This document shows, one piece after another, positions 7,921 to 16,539 of a stretch of DNA of 64,000 bases. The stretch is from JAEUTH01 sp039931675 (GTDB taxonomy: Bacteria > Bacteroidota > Bacteroidia > AKYH767-A > OLB10). The DNA lies in NCBI GenBank assembly GCA_039931675.1, contig JBDTRM010000147.1:1-64000 (forward strand), read 5' to 3'. The notes below the pieces were generated by a model. It searched no databases. It was not told the DNA's origin and saw nothing but the letters and a program-made list of their open reading frames with translations. The stretch's first letter is position 1, and the number at the start of each line of letters is the position of its first letter. A program made the translations under genes and the position numbers.

Positions 7921-8865
7921 TCACGCGGCACGCATCAGTCTTAAATTTTTACTGATGATAGCGCCTTTGGGAATATCTAATGATTCATGCACTTCCATAA
8001 AGCCTTCGGCTTCTACAGTAATCAAAGCATTTCCACCTTTAATTGAACCTGTATCGTAGCTTCCGTCTTCTTCTACTATAAGTACAATTTCAGGCTCATC
8101 AGGATATTTTATTTTTATAACGGCTGTTTTTACAACTGAATCTGATTCATCAGTAACCAATCCTTTGATTTTCGCTGTTGATGAATTAACCGAGTGAAGT
8201 ATTTTATCGAAATCAAATAATGAAACCAGTTCAGGATACATGTGAAAAACTAACCCGGCATCTTTAAACATTACACTTAGTTTGCGATGCAAATAATTGT
8301 TAGCTCTTATTTTACTATTTGAACTTGAAGCTTCCAGCAGATCTTTTTTATATTTTTCAAAAATGGTTGTGAACTCATCAATAGCCTTATAAGCAATACT
8401 TTCGAAAGAAGCAGGCATGTTAGTGTTAGCCTGTAGTTTAGCAAGGTGCGTAGTCATAAAATTTTTCATGCTGCTGTTCATTTCATTCAATGCCTCCCAG
8501 TTTTGATTTGCGGCTTCCTTATAATGATTCAGACCTGCCTGTTCATGCATGATAACCTGCAAGTCATCCTGGTATGCCGCATTAATATACATTTTCAATT
8601 TTCCGAAGTTCTTTTTGCATAACTCTGCTTTCACCTCTAACGTGATGCGACCGGCTTCGGCTGCTTCATTAAATCTTTGGCTATCAGGTAATGCTTCGGC
8701 AGCATCAATTTGAGAAAGGGCAGCATCAGCAAACTCCTTTGTGTAAAAACCTTTGGCTCTTTTAAATTCAGCATCAAATTTTTTAAAGTTTGTCCAGCCT
8801 GCACGACATATTATGTACAGGTCTTTTTGTGAACAGGAATACTCAGCAATTGTTTGTTTTGACAT
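7921..8865 (-). CDS. hypothetical protein: helical N-terminal domain plus carboxypeptidase-regulatory-like beta domain
   Basis: The 314-residue protein has no signal peptide or membrane segment. Residues about 1-215 look mainly alpha-helical (frequent Lys/Glu/Ala, e.g. FKRAKGFYTKEFADAALSQI). The last 80 residues form a small beta-sandwich: KIKGLVTDESDSVVKTAVIKI, EDGSYDTGSIKGGNALITVEAEGF, resembling CarboxypepD_reg-like modules that are normally extracytoplasmic. A cytoplasmic location is therefore odd. I do not recognise a named family. It is divergent from the TPR gene at 9243, and a terminator follows it. Function unknown. Confidence 0.7.
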   Translation of the reverse strand: MSKQTIAEYSCSQKDLYIICRAGWTNFKKFDAEFKRAKGFYTKEFADAALSQIDAAEALPDSQRFNEAAEAGRITLEVKAELCKKNFGKLKMYINAAYQDDLQVIMHEQAGLNHYKEAANQNWEALNEMNSSMKNFMTTHLAKLQANTNMPASFESIAYKAIDEFTTIFEKYKKDLLEASSSNSKIRANNYLHRKLSVMFKDAGLVFHMYPELVSLFDFDKILHSVNSSTAKIKGLVTDESDSVVKTAVIKIKYPDEPEIVLIVEEDGSYDTGSIKGGNALITVEAEGFMEVHESLDIPKGAIISKNLRLMRAA

Positions 8866-9242
8866 TTTGATTAGGGTATTAGAAGTTAGAAAATTATTGA
8901 AATAAAAAGCTCAATTACTATTTATGGATGTAAAAGTATATAGAAAAAATATATTCACCTAATAAATAATTCATTTTGCCAATAAATAATTCATTTTCAC
9001 AATATTTAATTTCAATTGGAGGTTGTAATTCAAATGTTCCTTTGGAGTGTTTGTTAATACATTTCAGTAAAACATTTTTAAAAATAATGGTTTGCTGATA
9101 TTGAATAAAACAAGGGTTTGTGAGTTATCTGAGCTTATAAATAACTTTTTAATCCCTTAATGTACAGGATAAGGCTAAGGCTTGTTTCCATTATTTTAAT
9201 ATTTAAATTACGTTTGCACCCTCAATAAAGAAAGGAGATAAT
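8866..9242. other. divergent intergenic region with a 20-bp direct repeat
   Basis: This AT-rich stretch separates the divergent genes at 8865 and 9243. It contains a tandem 20-bp direct repeat (8961-8980 and 8981-9000; shared core AATAAATAATTCATTTT) and the promoter of the TPR gene near its right end. No coding sequence or RNA gene is seen. Confidence 0.6.
9182..9216 (+). promoter_or_regulatory. Bacteroidota-type promoter of the TPR gene
   Basis: A -33 element TTGTTT (9182-9187) and a -7 element TACGTTTG (9209-9216, fits TAnnTTTG) are separated by 21 bp and lie just upstream of the start at 9243. A purine-rich GAAAGGAGA precedes the ATG, an unusually good Shine-Dalgarno for this window. Confidence 0.5.
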
Positions 9243-10667
9243 ATGTTTGATGATGATGATGAAGCTGAGGGCGGTGACGAGCAGTTAAGCAATGAAAGGC
9301 GTGATTCCATTAAGCGTTATGAGGAAATGGTTCAGAAAAAAGAGGATTATTTTTTTGATGTGGATGCCTTGAATCACTTGATAGATCATTACTTTGAACA
9401 GGGCGAATTAAGCAAGGCACTCGATGTAAGCCGCTATGCATTAAAACTGCATCCGGCTCAATTTGATTTTATGCTGCGCGAGTCCAGTTTACTTGCCAAA
9501 ACCGGGAATGAAATATCTGCTTTAGAGAAGCTTAAAAAGTATGAACTGATGAGTCCTGATGATCCGGACTTACATCTCATTCGCGCCAATATATACTCGG
9601 CAATGGGAGATTTTATAAAAGCCATTGAAAATTATCATATTGCCATTCGTTATAGCGACCAGGTAGCACCCATTTATCACGACCTCTCTTATGCTTACGC
9701 TGATGCCGGTGATTATGACAATGCCATCAAATACATGAAAAAGTTTTTGCAGAGCGGATGGCAGGATACTTTTGCTTACGATCAACTGATTAATTGGCTG
9801 CTGGCAGCTAACAGGCTACAGGAAGGACTCAGTTTTTTAGAGGAACAGATTGATGCCGATCCATACTCTGACGCATCATGGCTGGCTTATGCAATGGTTT
9901 GTAAAGAAATGAAGTTGTATGATAAAGCATTAAGCGGATTAGATTATTGTTTGGTGATTGCGCCTGATAATATTCAAGCTTACTTAGAGCAGGGAGATGT
10001 TTATTTTCTTTTGGAAAATTATAATGAAGCCATAAATTCTTATCAGAATTCAATGGAGTATTTTCCTAATAATGCAATAACCTTTTACAATATAGGCGAA
10101 TGTTACGAGCACCTGAATGAATTTGAACAGGCCCGCGAATACTATGCAAAATCAATAAGGCTTTATCCCGACCTGGCTGCGGCATGGTACAGCATCGGAA
10201 TGGTATTAAGTTACCAGGAAAAATTTTACGAAGCCATTCATTATCTTAAAAAGGCAGTAGAGCTTGAAGCTCAGAATGCTGAGTTTTGGTTCGCGCTGGC
10301 CGATTGCGAAAGCAGTCTTAATCATTTTAACGAAACCATTGCATGTTATGAAAATGTAGTGGAGCTTGATCCGGGCAATGAAGATATATGGGCAGAGTAT
10401 TCACTTTTTCTTTTCGAAAATAACCAGGTGGACGATGCACTGGATATTATAAATGAAGGAATTCGCACTTTGCCCGAACAGGCTGAATTATATTATTACT
10501 ATTTCTGCTTTTTATATGCAGCAGGAAAATTGGAGGAGGCTTACCTCGAATTAGCAAGCGCATTAGTAAAAGACTATAATCTCCATCCTGTAATATTCGA
10601 GGTAATACCCGATTTAAAAGAAAATGATAACGTTATAGAATTAATAAAAAGTTATGAAAATAAATAG
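9243..10667 (+). CDS. tetratricopeptide-repeat protein
   Basis: The 474-residue protein begins with a very acidic segment (MFDDDDEAEGGDEQ) and then consists almost entirely of TPR units. Typical pairs include AFDFMLRE-type helices and clear units such as AEFWFALADCESSLNHFNETIACYENVVELDPG and ITFYNIGECYEHLNEFEQAREYYAKSIRLYPD (given here only as examples of length 34). No signal peptide is present, so it is probably a cytoplasmic scaffold for protein-protein contacts. It has its own promoter and a strong ribosome site. The partner is unknown, and no neighbouring gene suggests one. Confidence 0.85.
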   Translation: MFDDDDEAEGGDEQLSNERRDSIKRYEEMVQKKEDYFFDVDALNHLIDHYFEQGELSKALDVSRYALKLHPAQFDFMLRESSLLAKTGNEISALEKLKKYELMSPDDPDLHLIRANIYSAMGDFIKAIENYHIAIRYSDQVAPIYHDLSYAYADAGDYDNAIKYMKKFLQSGWQDTFAYDQLINWLLAANRLQEGLSFLEEQIDADPYSDASWLAYAMVCKEMKLYDKALSGLDYCLVIAPDNIQAYLEQGDVYFLLENYNEAINSYQNSMEYFPNNAITFYNIGECYEHLNEFEQAREYYAKSIRLYPDLAAAWYSIGMVLSYQEKFYEAIHYLKKAVELEAQNAEFWFALADCESSLNHFNETIACYENVVELDPGNEDIWAEYSLFLFENNQVDDALDIINEGIRTLPEQAELYYYYFCFLYAAGKLEEAYLELASALVKDYNLHPVIFEVIPDLKENDNVIELIKSYENK

Positions 10668-10821
10668 AGAATAATGAATGTTGAATAATGAATAATGAAA
10701 GCAATCAGATCATTAAAATTTAAAAGGTATCTAATCAGAAACAATACAAAACTTCAACTTTCAAAATTCGAAATTCAACATTCAACATTTTTATGCAACA
10801 ATTACAACTTAAATTTTATTT
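10668..10821. repeat. low-complexity GAATGTTGAATAATGAA-type repeats, both orientations
   Basis: The left half carries GAATAATGAATGTTGAATAA words and the right half the reverse-complement type AAATTCAACATTCAACATT, so the spacer is a loose inverted repeat. The same spacer type recurs at 13448-13490 and 38890-39020. Confidence 0.55.
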
Positions 10822-11577
10822 ATGAATTTCCAGATTGATAAAATTCCGGCCCGCACTGTAAAACCGCGCGATAATGGGCTTACAATGGTTATGGATAAAG
10901 GTCTTAGTGTACGCGAGGCAGAAGATCTTGTTTCTACAGGTGGAAATTATATTGACTTGCTTAAGCTTGGTTTCGGCAGCGCATTTGTTACCCAGAATTT
11001 ACAAAAAAAACTTGATGTATATCGCAATGCAAACATCCCCGTTTACTTTGGCGGTACTTTGGTAGAAGCCTTTATCATTCGCAAAAAATTTGATGACTAC
11101 GTCAAACTGCTTGATAAATTCAAGATCACTTATGCAGAAGTAAGCGATGGCTCCATATCATTGCCGCACGATGAAAAATGCGAATACATTCGTAAGCTTA
11201 CCAAGTATGTTACTGTGATCAGCGAAGTAGGATCAAAAGAAGAAGGCATTATTATTCATCCTAATAACTGGATTGGCATGATGCAGAAAGAGATTGAAGC
11301 AGGCGTATGGAAGGTGATTGCCGAAGCACGCGAAAGCGGTACTGTTGGTATTTATCGCCCTAACGGAAAAGCGCATGTAATGTTGATTAATAAAATTACT
11401 GCTAAGGTGCCTGCGGATAAAATTATATGGGAAGCGCCACAAAAGTCGCAGCAGGCTTACTTTGTACAACACTTTGGCGCTAATGTAAATTTGGGCAATA
11501 TTGCCCCGAATGAAATCATTGCTTTGGAAACATTAAGAATCGGTTTGAGAAGCGATACTTTTTTTCAATTTTTATAG
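10822..11577 (+). CDS. comA: phosphosulfolactate synthase (ComA family)
   Basis: The 251-residue protein matches ComA throughout: a TIM-barrel enzyme that adds sulfite to phosphoenolpyruvate to give (2R)-phospho-3-sulfolactate. Seen features are LLKLGFGSAFVTQNL, FGGTLVEAF, YAEVSDGSISLP, ISEVGSKEEG (metal-binding Glu region) and IWEAPQKSQQAYFVQHFG. In archaea this is the first step of coenzyme M synthesis. In Bacteroidota the product has been connected with sulfonates or spores only in other phyla, and a link to sulfonolipid precursors is speculative. No comB/comC homologue is adjacent. The downstream rhodanese gene begins 33 bp later on the same strand, a possible sulfur-related pairing. Confidence 0.9.
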   Translation: MNFQIDKIPARTVKPRDNGLTMVMDKGLSVREAEDLVSTGGNYIDLLKLGFGSAFVTQNLQKKLDVYRNANIPVYFGGTLVEAFIIRKKFDDYVKLLDKFKITYAEVSDGSISLPHDEKCEYIRKLTKYVTVISEVGSKEEGIIIHPNNWIGMMQKEIEAGVWKVIAEARESGTVGIYRPNGKAHVMLINKITAKVPADKIIWEAPQKSQQAYFVQHFGANVNLGNIAPNEIIALETLRIGLRSDTFFQFL

Positions 11578-11609
11578 AACCCGATTCATTAAAATAATTG
11601 CAAATATTT

Positions 11610-11927
11610 ATGAAAGAAAAAACAGTACAGGAATTAAAACAAATGATCAGCAGTGGTGAAGATTTTCAACTCATTGATGTTCGCGAAGAATATGAATTTG
11701 ACAATGGTAATCTTAATGGTGTTTTAATTCCGCTTGCAACTATTATGGATAATGCAAATCAAATTTCGCGTGATAAGCCTGTAGTGATTCACTGCAAAGC
11801 AGGTTCGCGCAGTGCAACTGCAGTAAATGCATTGGAACAAAATTTAGGTTTAACAAATCTCTACAATCTGAAAGGCGGCCTCATGGCATGGAAAAGAGAA
11901 ATTGATCCAACACTAAACGTATTCTAA
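11610..11927 (+). CDS. rhodanese-like domain protein
   Basis: This 105-residue single-domain protein has the rhodanese features LIDVREEYEFDNGNLNGVLIPL and the active-site loop HCKAGSRS with Cys62. It probably carries persulfide sulfur or acts in sulfur transfer in the cytoplasm. The frame reaches a TTG at 11598, but the ATG at 11610 is a better start and fits the usual domain boundary. It sits 33 bp after comA and 11 bp before the DedA gene, so the three are probably one operon. Whether the sulfur chemistry relates to ComA is inference. Confidence 0.9.
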   Translation: MKEKTVQELKQMISSGEDFQLIDVREEYEFDNGNLNGVLIPLATIMDNANQISRDKPVVIHCKAGSRSATAVNALEQNLGLTNLYNLKGGLMAWKREIDPTLNVF

Positions 11928-11937
11928 ACTCAAACGT

Positions 11938-12561
11938 ATGCTCGAACTTTTTAAACACATTTTACATTTAGATTTTGAATGGCTTTTTCAAAATTATCAT
12001 AATACCGTTTACACGATTTTATTCCTGGTGATTTTTATTGAAACCGGTTTAATAGTAATGCCGTTTCTTCCCGGTGATTCATTATTGTTTACCGCAGGTT
12101 TGTTTGCACGATTAGGGTATCTTGATTTAGCTACGCTTATTTCGCTTTTATTTGTTGCAGCAGTATTAGGAGACAATACCAACTATTGGGTAGGTAGAAA
12201 AATCGGGTTGAGGGCTATACAAATTAAATTTAAGGGAAAGCGGCTAGTCAAACAAGAGTACCTTGATAAAACGCATTTGTTTTACGAAACACATGGACCA
12301 AAAACAATTATCATGGCCCGCTTTGTTCCGATAGTTCGCACGTTTGCTCCTTTTGTTGCAGGTGTTGCCGAAATGAAATATCGTAAGTTTTTATCGTTCG
12401 ATATTTTAGGTGGCGCTATATGGATTTGTTCACTGACTCTTGCCGGATATTTTCTCGGTGAAATTCCCTGGATCAGAAAAAATATTGAATTAGTTGCTTT
12501 GGGCATCATAGCAATTTCGGTGTTACCAATTGTAATAGGTGCTTTGCAAAAGAAAAAATAG
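11938..12561 (+). CDS. DedA-family inner-membrane protein
   Basis: The 207-residue protein has about five membrane segments and the DedA/VTT signatures FLPGDSLLFTAGL, GDNTNYWVGRKIG and RFVPIVRTFAPFVAGVAEM, in order. Some DedA proteins flip undecaprenyl phosphate or phosphatidylethanolamine between membrane leaflets; which lipid is moved here is unknown. It starts 11 bp after the rhodanese gene and is likely cotranscribed. Confidence 0.92.
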   Translation: MLELFKHILHLDFEWLFQNYHNTVYTILFLVIFIETGLIVMPFLPGDSLLFTAGLFARLGYLDLATLISLLFVAAVLGDNTNYWVGRKIGLRAIQIKFKGKRLVKQEYLDKTHLFYETHGPKTIIMARFVPIVRTFAPFVAGVAEMKYRKFLSFDILGGAIWICSLTLAGYFLGEIPWIRKNIELVALGIIAISVLPIVIGALQKKK

Positions 12562-12691
12562 TTTGAGGTTTGAAGTTTGAGTTTAACTTTCGGAAAGTTG
12601 AAGGAACTTTCCGAAAGTAGTCACCCACAGAATACAAAACTGAAAACTGTGAAGCCAAAACTTCAAACCTCAAACTTCAAACCAAAGACCC
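12562..12691. repeat. nested inverted repeats between DedA gene and aroE
   Basis: A perfect 14-bp stem, ACTTTCGGAAAGTT (12586-12599) with AACTTTCCGAAAGT (12605-12618), has a GAAGG loop. It is nested in an outer low-complexity inverted repeat of GTTTGAGGTTTGAAG words (about 12561-12575 and 12661-12675). No U-run follows, so it looks like a REP-type element rather than a terminator. Confidence 0.65.
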
Positions 12692-13447
12692 ATGCCCCAA
12701 TACGGTTTAATCGGTTATCCACTCTCTCATTCTTTTTCTCAAAAATACTTTTCAGAAAAGTTTTCGAAACTGCATTTGGATGATTGTTCCTATCTTAATT
12801 TTGAAATTGATGCGATTGAAAAATTAAATGATGTAATTAATGAACATCCCGATTTAAAAGGTTTCAATGTTACTATTCCGTATAAAGAAACGGTTATAAA
12901 ATTTTTGAATGAGTTAGATGAAATTGCTACAGAGGTTGGTGCAGTTAACACCGTAAAAGTTTTCAAGGTTGATGAAAAAAGAATTTTAAGAGGATACAAC
13001 ACCGATGTGTTTGGTTTTGAAGAATCACTTAAACCATTATTGAAACAACATCATAAAGCAGCTTTAATACTTGGAACAGGTGGTGCGTCAAAAGCGATTG
13101 CTTACGTTTTAAAAAAACTAAATATCAGTTTTCAATTTGTTTCGAGAGTTAAATTCAAAACTATTTTGGGTTATAATGATTTGAATGAGTCAGCAATTAA
13201 TAACCATCAACTCATTATCAATACAACTCCGTTAGGTTCTTTTCCCGATGTTGAGAATGCTCCCCAAATTCCATTTCAATATCTCAATTCAAATCATTTG
13301 TGTTATGATTTAATTTATAATCCTGAAGAAACTTTGTTCTTAAAAAAAGCAAAAGAACAGGGTGCTGAAATAAAAAACGGTTTTGAAATGTTGAAGTTGC
13401 AAGCAGAAAGAGCTTATGAAATATGGACAGAAACTAAAAAATTGTGA
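12692..13447 (+). CDS. aroE: shikimate dehydrogenase (NADP+)
   Basis: The 251-residue protein reduces 3-dehydroshikimate in the chorismate pathway. It shows the substrate-binding GYPLSHSFSQKYF near residue 8, the catalytic Lys65 in NVTIPYKET, NTVKV and GYNTDVFGF in the N-domain, the nucleotide-binding LILGTGGASKAIAYVL, and the C-terminal GFEMLKLQAERAYEIW. It is slightly short for AroE (about 270), in the NADP-domain loops, as in many Bacteroidota. No other aromatic pathway gene is adjacent. Confidence 0.95.
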   Translation: MPQYGLIGYPLSHSFSQKYFSEKFSKLHLDDCSYLNFEIDAIEKLNDVINEHPDLKGFNVTIPYKETVIKFLNELDEIATEVGAVNTVKVFKVDEKRILRGYNTDVFGFEESLKPLLKQHHKAALILGTGGASKAIAYVLKKLNISFQFVSRVKFKTILGYNDLNESAINNHQLIINTTPLGSFPDVENAPQIPFQYLNSNHLCYDLIYNPEETLFLKKAKEQGAEIKNGFEMLKLQAERAYEIWTETKKL

Positions 13448-13552
13448 ATGATGAATTTTGAATTTCGAATGTTGAAGTTTTGATACGCAATAAAACTTAA
13501 ACTTTAAATGTTTCTCTCTGTTAACCAGGAATAATTTATTTTTACGCTTCAA
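13448..13552. repeat. low-complexity TTGAATTTCGAATGTTGAAG spacer
   Basis: After the aroE stop the DNA consists of GAATGATGAATTTTGAATT-like words, the spacer type also seen at 10668-10821 and 38890-39020. No gene or terminator is recognised. Confidence 0.45.
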
Positions 13553-13564
13553 ATGTATTTTACT

Positions 13565-14125
13565 ATGAACACAGAAAAAATTTTCACTCCCCGCAACACT
13601 GTAATTTTTTCAATGATTTGTATTGCTGCCTTGTTCAGGCTTATTCCGCTGGAATATCGTATGGCGAATTTCACTCCTGTGGGTGCAATAGCATTATTTG
13701 GCGGAGCATTTATCACCAATAAAAAATATGCAATCCTTTTACCGCTTAGCGTTATGTTCATCAGTGATATAATTCTTCAAATTACTGGCCAGCATGGTTT
13801 TCACATGCTGATGCCGTGGGTTTACGGAAGCTTTGTGCTCATCACTTTGCTGGGCAGGTTTGTGCAAAAATTGCAGCGTGGATATTCTTCAGTTGTGTTA
13901 ACTATGGTGGCTCCATTATTTTCGTCAATTATTTTTTTCTTCATCAGTAATTTTGGTGTGTGGGTAAATGGTGATGTTCATACGGGATTAAGTTTAGCAC
14001 AATGTTACATTGATGGCATTCCTTTTTATAAAGGCACTGTGCTGGGAGACGTCTTTTTTACTATGCTTCTCTTCACAAGTTTCTCAATCATTAAATGGAG
14101 ATATCCGATGGTTGCGGTAAATTGA
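13565..14125 (+). CDS. DUF6580-like integral membrane protein
   Basis: The protein of 186 residues (190 from the alternative ATG at 13553) has about five hydrophobic segments. The N-terminal signature RLIPLEYRMANFTPVGAIALFGGAF and the later FFFISNFGVWVNGD with YIDGIPFYKGTVLGDVFFT match the uncharacterised DUF6580 family, which is related in organisation to ECF-transporter S components. Substrate unknown. No energising ATPase gene is nearby. Either ATG could be used; the second is preferred because MNTEKIF begins the conserved cytoplasmic tail. Confidence 0.75.
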   Translation: MNTEKIFTPRNTVIFSMICIAALFRLIPLEYRMANFTPVGAIALFGGAFITNKKYAILLPLSVMFISDIILQITGQHGFHMLMPWVYGSFVLITLLGRFVQKLQRGYSSVVLTMVAPLFSSIIFFFISNFGVWVNGDVHTGLSLAQCYIDGIPFYKGTVLGDVFFTMLLFTSFSIIKWRYPMVAVN

Positions 14126-14229
14126 ATTGATTTGGAATGGATTGAGAAATCCTATAATCATGTAATCCTAAAAATCCTAGTTCAGACTAATAGAATGGCG
14201 AAAAATAAATTCTGACCACAAAATAATTC
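14126..14229. repeat. interspersed AATCCTATAATCATG-type spacer
   Basis: Short related words (AATCCTATAATC, AATCCTAAAAATCC, CTAGTTCAGAC) occupy the gap before pbpC. I have seen similar spacers in Bacteroidota genomes, but only one copy is in this window, so the call is weak. Confidence 0.3.
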
Positions 14230-16539
14230 ATGAGATCAAAACTTTCTAAGTATGGTAAACGTACAGCGATTGCTGCTTTAGTTTTGTTTTTACTTTTCAT
14301 TATACTCAACTGGTTTTTTCCTCTTAAATTAAATATTGATTACTCAACAATTGTTGAAGACAGCAAAGGCAATACGCTGTATGCTTTTTTGAATAAGAAT
14401 GATAAGTGGCGAATGAAAACTGAATTGAGCGAGATCAGTCCTGTGTTGCGCAAAGCCATTATTTATAAAGAAGACAAGTACTTTTATCATCACCCTGGCA
14501 TCAATCCTTTTGCAATGGTACGCGCTGCATTTAATAATGTGTTTCATGCAAGGCGGACTTCCGGTGCAAGTACCATAACCATGCAGGTAGCACGCATGCT
14601 TGATCACCGCAACCGGACGTATATCAACAAGGTTATAGAAATTTTCAGGGCGCTGCAATTGGAATGGAATTTCTCAAAAGAAGAAATATTGCAACTGTAC
14701 ATAAACCTGCTTCCTTATGGCGGCAACATTGAAGGGATGAAATCAGCCTCGTTGATTTATTTTCAGAAAGCACCGCAGCAACTTAGTTTGGCCGAAGTAA
14801 CTACGCTTGCTATTATTCCTAATAAGCCTACATCACTCGGCACTGCACGAAATACAAATGCATTGATAGCGGAAAGAAATAAATGGTTAGAGCGTTTTGA
14901 TGCAGAAAAAATTTTCCCGCAGCAAGAAATAAAAGACGCTTTGACAGAACCTGTGGAATTAATCCGTCATGATGTGCCGCGCGAAGCGCCTCACTTTTGC
15001 CTTAGGATGAAACAAGAGTATCATGATGAAAGTATTATTAAAACAAATCTTAATCGCGATAAACAGCTCACTGCCGAAAAAATTGTACGCAACGCTGTTT
15101 CAAAATTAAAGATGATGAATATTAATAATGCAGCCATTCTTGTTATCAATAATCAAACAAAACAGGTTGAAGCTTATGTTGGTTCTTCCGATTTTAATGA
15201 TGCAAGCGATGGGGGACAGGTGGATGGTGTGCAAGCCATTCGTTCACCGGGCAGCACTTTGAAACCTTTGTTGTATGCTACTGCATTTGATAAAGGACTG
15301 CTTACTCCAAAGACCCGCATTAATGATGTGCCGGTAAATGTTGCCGGATATTTTCCCGTAAATTATGATCAGCAATTTAATGGAAGTGTTACTGTTGAAT
15401 ATGCTTTAGTGAACTCATTAAACATTCCTGCAATTAAAACTTTAAATGATGTTGGTGTAAAAGATTTTATAGCCAAATTAAAAACTGCACAGTTTAATTC
15501 TGTTGCACGTAATGAAAAGGGTTTAGGCTTATCGCTGATTCTTGGCGGTTGTGGTGTAACATTGGAACAGTTGGTTGATATGTATTCATCGTTTGCAAAT
15601 GGTGGTTACTATTCAAAGATCAACTGGATAAAAAATAATAACGACACCAATAAGCTTCAATTGATCTCACCGCAAAGCGCCTATATGGTAACAGATATTT
15701 TATCGCAAATGCACCGGCCTGATTTGCCTTACAATTTTCAAAACACTACACACCTTCCGCGTGTTGCATGGAAGACAGGAACAAGCTATGGCAGACGCGA
15801 TGCATGGAGCATTGGTTTCAATACAAAATATACCATTGGTGTTTGGGTGGGGAATTTTTCTGGCAAAGGTGTGCCTGAATTGAATGGGGCAGAAATAGCA
15901 ACTCCATTATTGTTTGAATTGTTCAACACTATTGATTACAATAGTTCCGGTAATTGGTTTGTTGCGCCAAAGGGAATTGACTATCGCTTAGTCTGTTCTG
16001 AATCAGGCAAAGTGCCTGATGATTTTTGTGATAGCAAGGTAATGGACATGTACATTCCAATGGTATCATCAAATGAAAAATGCGATCATAAGAAAAATAT
16101 TTTTGTGAGCGATGATGAAAAAATTTCTTACTGCACATCGTGTCTCCCCCTTCAAGGCTATAAAAGAAAGTTAGTAAATAATTATGCTCCTGAGTTACTT
16201 GCATGGATGGAAGAAAATAAAATCATTCATGAAAAGCTTCCACCACACAATCCAAACTGCGAAAGGATTTTCAGCGATGGCAAGCCATACATCACCTCGC
16301 CAATAAACAACATGGATTTTTTTATTGATCAGGCTGATACCCAGAAAATTCTTTTAAGCTGTCATGCTGCAATGGAAGTGGAAAAAATTTACTGGTTTGT
16401 AAATGATAAGCTATACGCATCATGCAAGCCCGATGAACGTTTGTTTTTTCAACCCGCTACAGGCAAAACAAAAATTTCATGTGCCGATGACAAAGGCCGC
16501 AGTAATTCGGTTTGGATTAATGTGAAGGGGTTGCATTAG
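14230..16539 (+). CDS. pbpC: penicillin-binding protein 1C (bifunctional peptidoglycan synthase)
   Basis: The 769-residue protein has one N-terminal membrane anchor (about 12-32), a GT51 glycosyltransferase domain (EDKYFYHHPGINPFAMVRA and GASTITMQVARML), a transpeptidase domain with SPGSTLKPLLYATAF (SxxK serine), SLNIPAI (SxN) and KTGTSYGRRDAWSIG (KTG), and a C-terminal BiPBP_C beta domain (about 690-765). This order and length are those of PBP1C. It polymerises and cross-links murein in the periplasm. No alpha-2-macroglobulin gene, its common partner, is adjacent in the window. The ATG at 14230 gives the expected positively charged N-terminus. Confidence 0.95.
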   Translation: MRSKLSKYGKRTAIAALVLFLLFIILNWFFPLKLNIDYSTIVEDSKGNTLYAFLNKNDKWRMKTELSEISPVLRKAIIYKEDKYFYHHPGINPFAMVRAAFNNVFHARRTSGASTITMQVARMLDHRNRTYINKVIEIFRALQLEWNFSKEEILQLYINLLPYGGNIEGMKSASLIYFQKAPQQLSLAEVTTLAIIPNKPTSLGTARNTNALIAERNKWLERFDAEKIFPQQEIKDALTEPVELIRHDVPREAPHFCLRMKQEYHDESIIKTNLNRDKQLTAEKIVRNAVSKLKMMNINNAAILVINNQTKQVEAYVGSSDFNDASDGGQVDGVQAIRSPGSTLKPLLYATAFDKGLLTPKTRINDVPVNVAGYFPVNYDQQFNGSVTVEYALVNSLNIPAIKTLNDVGVKDFIAKLKTAQFNSVARNEKGLGLSLILGGCGVTLEQLVDMYSSFANGGYYSKINWIKNNNDTNKLQLISPQSAYMVTDILSQMHRPDLPYNFQNTTHLPRVAWKTGTSYGRRDAWSIGFNTKYTIGVWVGNFSGKGVPELNGAEIATPLLFELFNTIDYNSSGNWFVAPKGIDYRLVCSESGKVPDDFCDSKVMDMYIPMVSSNEKCDHKKNIFVSDDEKISYCTSCLPLQGYKRKLVNNYAPELLAWMEENKIIHEKLPPHNPNCERIFSDGKPYITSPINNMDFFIDQADTQKILLSCHAAMEVEKIYWFVNDKLYASCKPDERLFFQPATGKTKISCADDKGRSNSVWINVKGLH

